This document shows positions 8,262 to 16,135 of a DNA stretch of 54,143 bases, piece by piece. Both the position numbers and the translations under genes were made by a program. The DNA is taken from the NCBI GenBank assembly GCA_023150455.1, contig JAKLKW010000009.1, forward strand, positions 1-54,143, read 5' to 3'. Origin of the DNA: Alphaproteobacteria bacterium. GTDB taxonomy: Bacteria; Pseudomonadota; Alphaproteobacteria; JAEULC01. How positions within the stretch are numbered: position 1 is the stretch's first letter; each line of letters starts with the position of its first letter. The notes beneath the pieces are model-generated. The model was not told the DNA's origin, made no database searches, and saw only the letters and a program-made list of their open reading frames with translations.

Positions 8262-9206
8262 ATGCGCGTAGTCGTGGCGGGCCTCGGGGTCCAGGGCCAC
8301 AAGCGGCGTCGCGTCGCCGGGGCGGACTTCGTCGCCGCCGTCGACCCGGTCAATCCCGAGGCGCAGCACCGCTCGATCGCCGACATCAGGCTCGGCGACT
8401 ACGACGCCGTGCTCGCCTGCATCCCCGACGAACCCAAGATCGAGCTGCTGGAATACCTGATCGGCAACGGCAAGCACGTGCTGGTCGAGAAGCCGCTCTG
8501 GGCCGCGCGCGACGACGACATCGCGCGGCTGGACGCGCTGGCCAGGAAGAAGGGCGTCGTCTGCTACACGGCCTACAACCACCGCTTCGAGCCGCATTTC
8601 GTGCGCATGGCCGAGCTCGTCCGCTCGGGGGCACTCGGCCGCATCTATCACTGCCGCATGTTCTACGGCAATGGCACGGCCAGGCTGGTGCGCGAGTCGC
8701 AATGGCGCGACCAGGGCGCCGGCGTGCTGCCCGACCTCGGCTCGCACCTGCTCGATACGGCGCGCTTCTGGTTCGGCGAGATCGGCGCGGACACCGAGGT
8801 CGTCATGAGCCGCCGCTTCGAGAACCGCGCGCCCGACCACGTCGTGCTGGCCGCGCGGCAGGGCAGCCCGCAGCTCGAGCTCGAGATGACGCTGTTGATG
8901 TGGCGCAACCACTTCACCTGCGACGTGCTCGCGGAGAGGGGCACGGCGCATATCCGGTCGCTGTGCAAATGGGGCCCGTCTTCCTTCACGACGCGCACGC
9001 GCGTCCTGCCCTCGGGCCGTCCGCCCGAGGAGACGGTGACGCTGGTCCGGGACGACCCGACCTGGGCGCTGGAATACGCGCATTTCAAGGCGCTTGTCGC
9101 CGCGGGCGAGCCGACCGACCTGTCGAACGACCTCTGGCTGAACCGCACGTTGCGCGCCCTCGGCGATGCCGCGATCACGGAGGCCGACCGTTGCGCGCGC
9201 CCGTGA
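8262..9206 (+). CDS. Gfo/Idh/MocA-family oxidoreductase
   Basis: A 314-residue NAD(P)-dependent dehydrogenase. The N-terminus VVVAGLGVQGHK carries a short Rossmann glycine motif, and VLVEKPLW near residues 77-84 is the conserved EKP substrate/nicotinamide motif. The catalytic histidine region is DLGSHLLDTARFWFG near 161-175. Family members oxidise or reduce sugar hydroxyls, typically at C3 of a nucleotide sugar before a transamination. The DegT aminotransferase at 14182 would be the obvious next step, so a 3-keto or 4-keto intermediate is plausible. AGGAAGGGA lies upstream of the ATG. Confidence 0.85.
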   Translation: MRVVVAGLGVQGHKRRRVAGADFVAAVDPVNPEAQHRSIADIRLGDYDAVLACIPDEPKIELLEYLIGNGKHVLVEKPLWAARDDDIARLDALARKKGVVCYTAYNHRFEPHFVRMAELVRSGALGRIYHCRMFYGNGTARLVRESQWRDQGAGVLPDLGSHLLDTARFWFGEIGADTEVVMSRRFENRAPDHVVLAARQGSPQLELEMTLLMWRNHFTCDVLAERGTAHIRSLCKWGPSSFTTRTRVLPSGRPPEETVTLVRDDPTWALEYAHFKALVAAGEPTDLSNDLWLNRTLRALGDAAITEADRCARP

Positions 9207-10483
9207 TCGGCTACGCGGGCCTGACGCATCTGGGCCTCGTCTCCGCCGTCGCGGCGGCGGCCAAGGGCTTCCGGACGGCCGGCTACGACCCCGACGCCGA
9301 GCGCGTGCGGTCGATCGCCGCCGGCAAGCTGCCGGTGGTCGAGCCCGATCTCGACGAGCTGGCGGTGAAGCACCGCGACAAGCTCGCCTACAGCGCCGAT
9401 CCCCAGGTGCTCCGCGACTGCGATCTCGTCTACATCTCGACCGACGTGCCGACCGATGATCGCGGTCAGAGCGACCTCGGAGGGATCGTGGCGCTGATCG
9501 AGCGCGTCATTCCCGCGTTGAATCCGCAGGCCCTACTGGTCGTGCTGTGCCAGGTGCCGCCGGGATTTACGCGCAAGCTGGCGCTTGCACCCGACCGGCT
9601 CTACTACCAGGTCGAGACGCTGGTGTTCGGCCGCGCCGTCGAGCGCGCCATGCAGCCCGAGCGCTGCATCGTCGGCTGCGCCGATCCCGCGAAGCCGCTG
9701 CCGGCGCCGTTTCGGCGATTTCTCGGGGCCTTCGGCTGCCCCATCCTGCCGATGCGCTACGAGAGTGCCGAGCTCGCCAAGATCTCGATCAACTGCTGCC
9801 TGATCGCCTCGGTGACGGTCGCCAACACGCTGGCCGAGCTGTCGGAGGGGATCGGCGCCGACTGGTCGGAGGTCGCGCCGGCGCTGCGGCTCGACCGCCG
9901 CATCGGGCAGTATTCCTATCTCGCGCCCGGGCTCGGCATCGCCGGCGGCAACCTGGAGCGCGACCTCGCGACCGTGCTGCGCCTGTCGCAGGCGGTCGGC
10001 AGCGAGGCCGGCGCGATCCAGGCCTTCCTCGACAATTCGGCGCACCGGCGCGACTGGGCGCTGCGCGCGCTGCACGACGAGGTGTTCGCGCGCAAACCCG
10101 ACGCCGCCATCGGCATTCTCGGCCTCGCCTACAAGGAAAACACGCATTCGACCAAGAACTCGCCGTCGCTGGCCCTGATTCGGCATCTCGGGCCGTGGGC
10201 GATCCGCGTCTATGACCCCGTGGTGCCGGCTTCCGCGGCTGGGCATCCGCGCGCGACCGGGGCCAAGGACGCGCTGGACGTGGCGCGCGGCGTCGATGCA
10301 CTCGCCATCATGACGCCCTGGCCCGCCTTCAAGACGCTCAGGCCTTCCGATATCGCCCGCGCCAGGAAGGGCAGGACCGTCCTGGACCCCTACCGGGTCC
10401 TGAACGGGCCCGCGGCGGCGGCGGCCGGGCTCGACTACCTGACGCTCGGCGCGCCCCCCTTGCGCGCACGCGCGGGGAATTGA
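9191..10483 (+). CDS. UDP-glucose/GDP-mannose dehydrogenase-like protein lacking the catalytic cysteine
   Basis: A protein of about 430 residues with the three-part UGD layout: Rossmann start VIGYAGLTHLGL, a central helical region with AELAKISIN near 193-201 (conserved lysine and asparagine), and a C-terminal domain with GILGLAYKENTHSTKNSP. The hallmark FGGxCFPKD is replaced by GIAGGNLERD (~249-258), so asparagine stands where the thiohemiacetal-forming cysteine should be. A four-electron oxidation to a uronic acid is therefore unlikely, and a two-electron oxidation or another role is possible. TTG at 9191 is preferred because GGAGG lies seven bases upstream. GTG at 9203, overlapping the previous stop, is the alternative. 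The gene overlaps its predecessor. Confidence 0.78.
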   Translation: MRAPVIGYAGLTHLGLVSAVAAAAKGFRTAGYDPDAERVRSIAAGKLPVVEPDLDELAVKHRDKLAYSADPQVLRDCDLVYISTDVPTDDRGQSDLGGIVALIERVIPALNPQALLVVLCQVPPGFTRKLALAPDRLYYQVETLVFGRAVERAMQPERCIVGCADPAKPLPAPFRRFLGAFGCPILPMRYESAELAKISINCCLIASVTVANTLAELSEGIGADWSEVAPALRLDRRIGQYSYLAPGLGIAGGNLERDLATVLRLSQAVGSEAGAIQAFLDNSAHRRDWALRALHDEVFARKPDAAIGILGLAYKENTHSTKNSPSLALIRHLGPWAIRVYDPVVPASAAGHPRATGAKDALDVARGVDALAIMTPWPAFKTLRPSDIARARKGRTVLDPYRVLNGPAAAAAGLDYLTLGAPPLRARAGN

Positions 10484-10485
10484 CG

Positions 10486-11352
10486 ATGTTGACGCACGGG
10501 CTCGCCGAGCCGGCCGGTCCGAAGCGCGTCGTCTTGCTCGGCGCCGGCGGCTTCGTCGGAGGCGCCATCGCGAAGCGCCTGGCGTTACTCGGCATCGCCA
10601 CGCTGGCGCTGACTCGCAAGGAGATGGACCTGCTGGTGCAAGGCGCCGGCGACAGGCTCGCCGGTCTGCTCCGCGACGACGACAGCCTCGTGTTCGTCTC
10701 GGCTCTGGCGCCAACGCGCACGGCCGCCATGCTGATCGACAACCTGCGCATGGGCGAGGCGGTAACGCAGGCGCTGGCGAAGCGCCCGGTCGCCCATGTC
10801 GTCTATATCAGCTCAGATGCTGTCTACCCCGACGACGCGAACCCGGTGACCGAGCGCACGCCCTGCCATCCGGTGAGCCTGCACGGCGTCATGCACCTGG
10901 CGCGCGAAGTGATGCTGCGCACGGCCGTGCGCGCGCCACTGGCGATCTTGCGCCCGTCGCTGCTCTATGGTGCCGCCGATCCGCACAACGGCTACGGGCC
11001 CAACCGTTTCCGGCGGCTGGCTGCCAAGGGCGAGTCCATAACGCTGTTCGGCGGCGGGGAGGAGATGCGCGACCACGTCCTGATCGATGATGTCGGCGCG
11101 CTCGCCGTCGAGGCGCTCCGGCATCGCAGCGCCGGCGTGCTGAACGTCGCCACCGGCCAGTCGCATTCGTTCCGGCGCGTGGCGGAGATGGCGGCGGCGC
11201 TCGTGCCCGCCAAGGTCCAGATCAACGATTCGCCGCGGCAGAACCCGATCACGCACCGGCATTTCGACGTGACCGACTGCCTGAAGGCCTTCCCGACCTT
11301 CCGCTACACGAACCTGGCCGACGGGCTTGCCCGCACCGCCAAGGAATCTTGA
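10486..11352 (+). CDS. Extended-SDR protein with a degenerate active site
   Basis: A 288-residue protein with the SDR glycine motif GAGGFVG (~19-25), a serine-containing strand VVYISSDAVYP (~106-116), and a C-terminal region with HVLIDDVGALAVEAL typical of nucleotide-sugar epimerases. Where YxxxK should follow, the sequence is SLHGVMHLARE (~131-141), so tyrosine and lysine both appear as histidine. It may be a non-catalytic partner or use another mechanism. GGGGA precedes the ATG by seven bases, and the gene starts 3 bases after the previous stop. It belongs to the same operon as the cysteine-less dehydrogenase before it. Confidence 0.75.
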   Translation: MLTHGLAEPAGPKRVVLLGAGGFVGGAIAKRLALLGIATLALTRKEMDLLVQGAGDRLAGLLRDDDSLVFVSALAPTRTAAMLIDNLRMGEAVTQALAKRPVAHVVYISSDAVYPDDANPVTERTPCHPVSLHGVMHLAREVMLRTAVRAPLAILRPSLLYGAADPHNGYGPNRFRRLAAKGESITLFGGGEEMRDHVLIDDVGALAVEALRHRSAGVLNVATGQSHSFRRVAEMAAALVPAKVQINDSPRQNPITHRHFDVTDCLKAFPTFRYTNLADGLARTAKES

Positions 11353-11364
11353 GGAGACCGACCG

Positions 11365-12021
11365 ATGGGCGAAGTCAACCTGCTGGCCAAGCTGCCGCGC
11401 GGCAAGCGCAACGTGAACGCGCGCGCCGACGCCAAGACGCAGGAGATCATCGACATCTCGCGCCAGTACGGCGCGCTCTATTTCGACGGCGACCGCAAGT
11501 ACGGCTACGGCGGCTACCGCTACGACGGCCGCTGGATTCCGGTGGCCGAGGACATGGTCCGGCATTTCGGCCTCAAGCCGGGCGACCGCGTGCTCGATGT
11601 CGGCTGTGCCAAGGGCTTCCTGGTCAAGGACTTGATGAAGGTCTGCCCCGGCCTCGAGGCGTTCGGCCTCGACATCTCGGAATACGCGCTGATGAAGTGC
11701 GAACCCGAGGTCATCGGCCGGCTGCATCTCGGCAACGCGACCAAGCTGCCCTTCCCCGACAACAGCTTCAAGGCGGTCATCTCGCTCAACACGATCCACA
11801 ACCTGGAGCGCGCCGACTGCATCGTCGCGCTGAAGGAGATGCAGCGCCTGGCGCCCGGCCGCGGCTTCGTGCAGGTCGACTCCTACCGCACGCCCGAGCA
11901 GAAGGCGGTGTTCGAGGAATGGGTGCTGACCGCCAAGTTCCACGACTATCCGGACGGCTGGATCAAGCTGTTCAAGGAAGCCGGGTATACGGGCGACTAT
12001 TACTGGACGATCATCGAGTAG
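11365..12021 (+). CDS. Class I SAM-dependent methyltransferase
   Basis: A 218-residue methyltransferase. Motif I is VLDVGCAKGFLVKDL near residues 74-88, the acidic end of strand 2 is FGLDISEYAL near 99-108, and ISLNTIHNLE near 134-143 is motif IV. There is no membrane segment. GAGGAGACC lies just before the ATG. It closes the first tightly packed run of the sugar cluster, so O- or N-methylation of the sugar or of a nucleotide-sugar intermediate is the natural guess. The acceptor is unknown. Confidence 0.85.
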   Translation: MGEVNLLAKLPRGKRNVNARADAKTQEIIDISRQYGALYFDGDRKYGYGGYRYDGRWIPVAEDMVRHFGLKPGDRVLDVGCAKGFLVKDLMKVCPGLEAFGLDISEYALMKCEPEVIGRLHLGNATKLPFPDNSFKAVISLNTIHNLERADCIVALKEMQRLAPGRGFVQVDSYRTPEQKAVFEEWVLTAKFHDYPDGWIKLFKEAGYTGDYYWTIIE

Positions 12022-12434
12022 CGCGAATGTGGCCGCGGTACCAGTTGCGCGCGTGGTGGTGAGCGAAACCCATGCATCCGCTCTCGAATGTCCTCCACGG
12101 CTGCTACGCCTTCATCCTGGAATACCTCAGGCCCATCGAGCGGCCGCAGGCGGCGAAGCCCGCCCGCCCGCGGGTGATCCGGGGCCAGGGTCAGAAGGAC
12201 GCGGCCAAAGCCGAGAAGGCGAAGATTGCTGCCGCGCCCGCGCCCTGCCGGATTCCTTCGTGAAATCATGGTCATACACGCCGGGATTCATGCTGGACGC
12301 GCCCCGGCGGAGGCTTTAAAAGGACTGCGCGTTCGCGGGTGAACGCCTGCCCCGCTTGCGGTCCGGACGCGGGCGCAATCGGTCGGCTTCGGCCTCCGAC
12401 CTCAATCCGCCTGTCCTGGGGACTGTTCCTTCGC
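12022..12434 (+). other. Intergenic region inside the sugar cluster (413 bp)
   Basis: This is the longest gap in the otherwise compact cluster. It holds one possible 63-codon frame (12072-12263), a short A/T-rich patch TTTAAAAGG near 12316-12324, and no convincing terminator. A promoter for the transketolase half of the cluster could lie here, but I see no clear -35/-10 pair. Confidence 0.4.
12072..12263 (+). CDS. Possible small protein, 63 residues
   Basis: An ATG-started frame with a short hydrophobic stretch early (CYAFILEYL near 11-19), followed by a basic, alanine-rich tail. The upstream sequence GGTGGTGAGC is only a fair ribosome binding site, and no family is recognised. The opposite strand also has an open frame here, so this may be chance in GC-rich DNA. 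Its location in the one real gap of the operon is the main argument for it. Confidence 0.25.
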   Translation: MHPLSNVLHGCYAFILEYLRPIERPQAAKPARPRVIRGQGQKDAAKAEKAKIAAAPAPCRIPS

Positions 12435-13268
12435 ATGAACGACGCTCCGCGCCTGAATTCCTTCGATGCCGCGGCGGCACGCCAGCGCTGCCTGCGCTAT
12501 CGCAAGCGCATCCTGGACATCTCGCAGCAGGTCCAGGCACTGCATATCGGCTCGGCCTATTCCTGCACCGAGATCGTCGACTGCGTCTACAACGGGCTCA
12601 TGCGCCGCAACGGCGACGGCAGCTCGCCGGACACGTTCCTGATGTCCAAGGGCCATGGCTGCATGATCCAGTACGCGATCCTCGAGGATCTAGGCGTGCT
12701 GACGCGCCAGGACATGGACCTCTACTGCAAGCCGAACGGCATCCTCGGCTGTCATCCCGACTACGGCAATCCCGGCATCGAGGCTTCGACCGGCTCGCTC
12801 GGCCATGGCCTCTCGATGGTCGTCGGCATGGCGCTGGCCGAGCGCGGAAGGCGCACCTCGGGCGTGATCTACACGGTCTTGAGCGATGGCGAGGTGCAGG
12901 AAGGGTCGACCTGGGAGGCGGTGCTGATGGCGTCGTCCTTCGGGCTCTCGAACATCGTCGCCTTCGTCGACTACAACAATTTCCAGAGCCTGGGACGCAC
13001 CAGCGAGACGCACCCGTCCTTCTTCCCGCTGGTCGACAAGTTCGTCGCCTTCGGCTGGGAGACGGTCGAGGTCGACGGCCATGACCCGGCCGCCATCCAC
13101 GACGCCGTCGTCTCGCGCAAGGGCGGCAAGCCGCTCATGGTCGTGGCCAACACCACCAAGGGCAAGGGCGTCAGCTACATGGAGAACGTGCCGATCTGGC
13201 ACTACCGCTCGCCGAGCAAGGACGAGTACAAGAAGGCGCTCGAGGAGCTGGAGGCCGCCCAGCGATGA
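12435..13268 (+). CDS. Transketolase, N-terminal (TPP-binding) subunit
   Basis: A 277-residue protein covering the pyrophosphate-binding half of transketolase. It has HIGSAYSCTEIVD near 36-48, MSKGHG near 71-76, GSLGHGLSMVVGMAL near 118-132, and the TPP/Mg motif SDGEVQEGSTWEA...NN near 154-183. The usual first glycine of GDG is serine. It needs the C-terminal subunit encoded next, whose ATG overlaps this gene's end. Split transketolases are common in secondary and glycan pathways. The likely role is transfer of a two-carbon ketol unit, either to supply sedoheptulose 7-phosphate or to extend or branch a sugar chain. Confidence 0.9.
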   Translation: MNDAPRLNSFDAAAARQRCLRYRKRILDISQQVQALHIGSAYSCTEIVDCVYNGLMRRNGDGSSPDTFLMSKGHGCMIQYAILEDLGVLTRQDMDLYCKPNGILGCHPDYGNPGIEASTGSLGHGLSMVVGMALAERGRRTSGVIYTVLSDGEVQEGSTWEAVLMASSFGLSNIVAFVDYNNFQSLGRTSETHPSFFPLVDKFVAFGWETVEVDGHDPAAIHDAVVSRKGGKPLMVVANTTKGKGVSYMENVPIWHYRSPSKDEYKKALEELEAAQR

Positions 13269-14185
13269 GGAACACCTTCGCCGAGGCCCTCTACAAGGCC
13301 GCCACGGCCAATCCCGACGTCTATGTCGTCGTGGCAGACATCTCGCCGGCCGGCAGCATGGGCAAGTTCCGCGAGCAGTATCCCGAGCGCTTCATCAATG
13401 TCGGCGTCGCCGAGCAGAGCATGATCGGCATCTCGGCCGGCCTCGCGCTCAAGGGCTGCCAGCCCTTCGCCTACACGATCGCGACCTTCTCGCTCTACCG
13501 CCCGTTCGAGATGGTGCGCGACGATCTGTGCTACCAGAACCTTCCGGTGACGGTGGTCGGCATGGGCGCCGGCGTGATCTACTCCACGCTCGGCGGCACG
13601 CACCACACGCAGGAGGACATCGCCATCGCCGGCGCGCTGCCCAACATGCAGATCGTCTCGCCCTGCGACCCGGCCGAGGTGGCGCTTGCGACCGCGTGGT
13701 GCGCCCAGCAGAAGAACGGCCCGGTCTATCTGCGGCTCGGCAAGGCGGGCGAGCCGGTCTTCACCGACAATGCCGTCGATCCCTGGGTGTTCGGCAAGCT
13801 GCGCTGCATCCAGCGCGGCAGCGACGTGTGCATCCTGTCGCATGGCATCATCATGGGCATGGCGATGAAGCTGGCGCGGCAGTTCGAGGCCGCCGGCAAG
13901 TCGGTCTCGATTGTCTCGTGCCACACGCTGAAGCCGCTCGACCGCGCCGGGATCGCAGAGGCCCTGAAGAGCCACAAGCACGTCGTCGTGGTCGAGGAGC
14001 ACGCGCCGCATGGCGGGCTCGCCTCGCACACCAAGCAGATCGCCTGGGACAGCCGCGCCCAATGCCGGCTCGATGTCTTCACCCTGCAGGACGAGTTCAT
14101 CCACAACTACGGCAGCCATGAGGATCTGCTGGGCGCGCACGGCCTCAGCTACGACCGCATCGCCGCCGGCGTGGGGTTGTCATGA
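13265..14185 (+). CDS. Transketolase, C-terminal subunit
   Basis: A 306-residue protein with the pyrimidine-binding domain (DVYVVVADISPAGSMGKF near 18-35, FINVGVAEQSMIGISAGLAL near 44-63, carrying the catalytic glutamate in AEQ) and the C-terminal transketolase domain (~190-300). It overlaps the N-terminal subunit gene by four bases and the aminotransferase gene by four bases, so the three are translationally coupled. The active site forms at the interface of the two subunits. Confidence 0.9.
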   Translation: MRNTFAEALYKAATANPDVYVVVADISPAGSMGKFREQYPERFINVGVAEQSMIGISAGLALKGCQPFAYTIATFSLYRPFEMVRDDLCYQNLPVTVVGMGAGVIYSTLGGTHHTQEDIAIAGALPNMQIVSPCDPAEVALATAWCAQQKNGPVYLRLGKAGEPVFTDNAVDPWVFGKLRCIQRGSDVCILSHGIIMGMAMKLARQFEAAGKSVSIVSCHTLKPLDRAGIAEALKSHKHVVVVEEHAPHGGLASHTKQIAWDSRAQCRLDVFTLQDEFIHNYGSHEDLLGAHGLSYDRIAAGVGLS

Positions 14186-15423
14186 GCGATACGCAAGCCG
14201 TCGTCGTCAGGCCCAACACGTCCGAGCTTGCCATCCACGGCGGCGACAAGGTGCGCAAGACGCCGATGCCGCCGCGCATCGCCATGGGCGACGACGAGAT
14301 CCGCATGGTCAACGAGGTGCTGGCCTATTTCCGCGAGAAACAGGTCGACCCCGGCTACCAGGGCCCGTTCGAGAAGATGTACACCGACGCGTTCGCCGAG
14401 ATGATGGGCGGCGGCCATGCCGACGCGGTCGCCACCGGCACCTCGGCGATCTACGTCTCGCTCGCCGCGCTCGACCTGCCCAAGGGCAGCGAGGTGCTGG
14501 TCTCGCCGATCACCGACCCGGGCTCGCTCTCGGCCGTCGTGCTGAACGGGCTCAAGCCGCGCCTCGTGGACAGCAGGCCGGGCAGCTACAACGTCGGGCT
14601 CGAGCAGGTCCTGGCGCGCGTCACGCCCGAGGTCTCCTGTGCGCTCATCGTGCACGCCGCCGGCCAGGCCGCCGAGATCGACAAGATCGTCGAGGCGCTG
14701 CACGCGCGCGGCATCAAGGTGCTGGAGGACTGCAGCCAGGCCCACGGCGCGCAGATCCGCGGCCGCCTGGTCGGCACGTTCGGCGACATCGCCGCGTTCT
14801 CGACCATGTACCGCAAGGCGCATATGACCGGCCCGTCGGGCGGGCTGGTGTTCAGCCGCAACCTCGAGACCTTCCGCAGCGCGCTGGTGCATGCCGATCG
14901 CGGCAAGCCGCGCTGGCGGGACGACTTCGACGACCGCGATCCGTCGACCTACCTGGCGCCGGCGCTCAACCACAACACCGACGAGATCTCCTGCGCCATC
15001 GGCTACGCGTCGCTCAAGCGGCTGCACCGCACGATGGTCCACCGCTTGGCCTTCGTGTCCGAGTTCACGGCCCAGCTCGTCGACTATTCCGAGGTCTGCT
15101 ACCCCTACCGCTGGACGCCGGCCGACTCGCCCTTCTTCCTGCCGGTCATGGTCCACACCGACGCGATCACCTGCAGCAAGACCGATTTCGCGCTCGCCGT
15201 GCGCGCCGAGGGCATCGACCTCAACCCGCACTACAAGTACGTCGTCGCCAACTGGCCCTTCATCAAGCCGTACCTGGCCGATGGCTTCGACACGCCCAAC
15301 GCGCAGGACGTCTGCAACCGCTCGTTCAACCTGTACCTCAACGAGAAGTACGGCGACCGCGAGGCGACCGACGCCGTCAAGGCGATCGTGAAGGTGGAGA
15401 AGCACTACAAGAAGCGCGGCTAG
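14182..15423 (+). CDS. DegT/DnrJ/EryC1/StrS-family PLP aminotransferase
   Basis: A 413-residue fold-type I aminotransferase. TGTSAIYVSLAALDLPKG near 86-103 binds the PLP phosphate, LEDCSQAHGAQIRG near 181-194 carries the PLP-pyridine aspartate and the stacking QAHG, and the Schiff-base lysine is in YRKAHMTGPSGG near 211-222. It would install an amino group on a keto sugar nucleotide, probably made by the Gfo/Idh or dehydrogenase-like proteins upstream. Two acyltransferase genes follow at once, consistent with N-acylation of the new amine. Confidence 0.9.
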   Translation: MSDTQAVVVRPNTSELAIHGGDKVRKTPMPPRIAMGDDEIRMVNEVLAYFREKQVDPGYQGPFEKMYTDAFAEMMGGGHADAVATGTSAIYVSLAALDLPKGSEVLVSPITDPGSLSAVVLNGLKPRLVDSRPGSYNVGLEQVLARVTPEVSCALIVHAAGQAAEIDKIVEALHARGIKVLEDCSQAHGAQIRGRLVGTFGDIAAFSTMYRKAHMTGPSGGLVFSRNLETFRSALVHADRGKPRWRDDFDDRDPSTYLAPALNHNTDEISCAIGYASLKRLHRTMVHRLAFVSEFTAQLVDYSEVCYPYRWTPADSPFFLPVMVHTDAITCSKTDFALAVRAEGIDLNPHYKYVVANWPFIKPYLADGFDTPNAQDVCNRSFNLYLNEKYGDREATDAVKAIVKVEKHYKKRG

Positions 15424-15440
15424 ACGCCCGCGCGGCCCGC

Positions 15441-16133
15441 ATGAAATACGAACCGATCTTCATCGACTACTACGAGAACAAGACGGCCGAGCCCGCCTTC
15501 CCGCACGGGATCATGAAGCTCAATCCCGGCGCGAAGATCATCAAGTCGACCATCCGGGGCCCGCTCTACCTCAACCGCAACACGCAGGTCGGCCCCGACG
15601 CGACGGTCGGCAAGTATTTCGGCATGAACGAGAGCTGCTTCATCGCGCGCGCCACGATCGGCGCCTTCTGCGCGATCGGAGCCAGGACCTCGATCAATCC
15701 CTTCAATCACCCGATCGACTGGCTCAGCACCAACGAGTTCCAGTACCATCCGAACTCGTTCGACTGGGTTCCGGAGTACCGCGAGATCGAGCGCCTGCCC
15801 CGCACGCCCGACATGTTCCAGCACGTGACGGTCGGTAACGACGTCTGGACCGGCCACAACGTCAACATCATGGCCGGCGTGTCGGTCGGCGACGGCGCGG
15901 TGATCGCGGCCGGCGCCGTGGTCACGCGCGACGTGCCGCCCTATGCGGTCGTCGCCGGCGTGCCGGGGACCGTGAAGCGCCTGCGCTTCCCCGAGAAGAC
16001 GGTCGAGCGGCTGTTGAAGGTGAAGTGGTGGGACCTGGAGCTCAAGGATCTGAGCGGCCTGCCGTTCCGCGACGTCGAGCGCTGCCTCGACCTGATCGAG
16101 GAGATCAAGGCGCGCAAGATGGCCGAGGCCTGA
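15441..16133 (+). CDS. Left-handed beta-helix acyltransferase (CatB/xenobiotic acetyltransferase type)
   Basis: A 230-residue hexapeptide-repeat protein. Repeats run from about residue 25 to 75 and again from about 130 to 175, where VTVGNDVWTGHNVNIMAGV and VIAAGAVVTRDVPPYAVVAG are the canonical coils. The loop SINPFNHPIDW contributes the likely catalytic histidine of the CatB group. It probably O- or N-acetylates the amino sugar. The C-terminal helix after residue 190 is usual for the family. The gene lies 17 bases after the aminotransferase. Confidence 0.85.
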   Translation: MKYEPIFIDYYENKTAEPAFPHGIMKLNPGAKIIKSTIRGPLYLNRNTQVGPDATVGKYFGMNESCFIARATIGAFCAIGARTSINPFNHPIDWLSTNEFQYHPNSFDWVPEYREIERLPRTPDMFQHVTVGNDVWTGHNVNIMAGVSVGDGAVIAAGAVVTRDVPPYAVVAGVPGTVKRLRFPEKTVERLLKVKWWDLELKDLSGLPFRDVERCLDLIEEIKARKMAEA

Positions 16134-16135
16134 CG

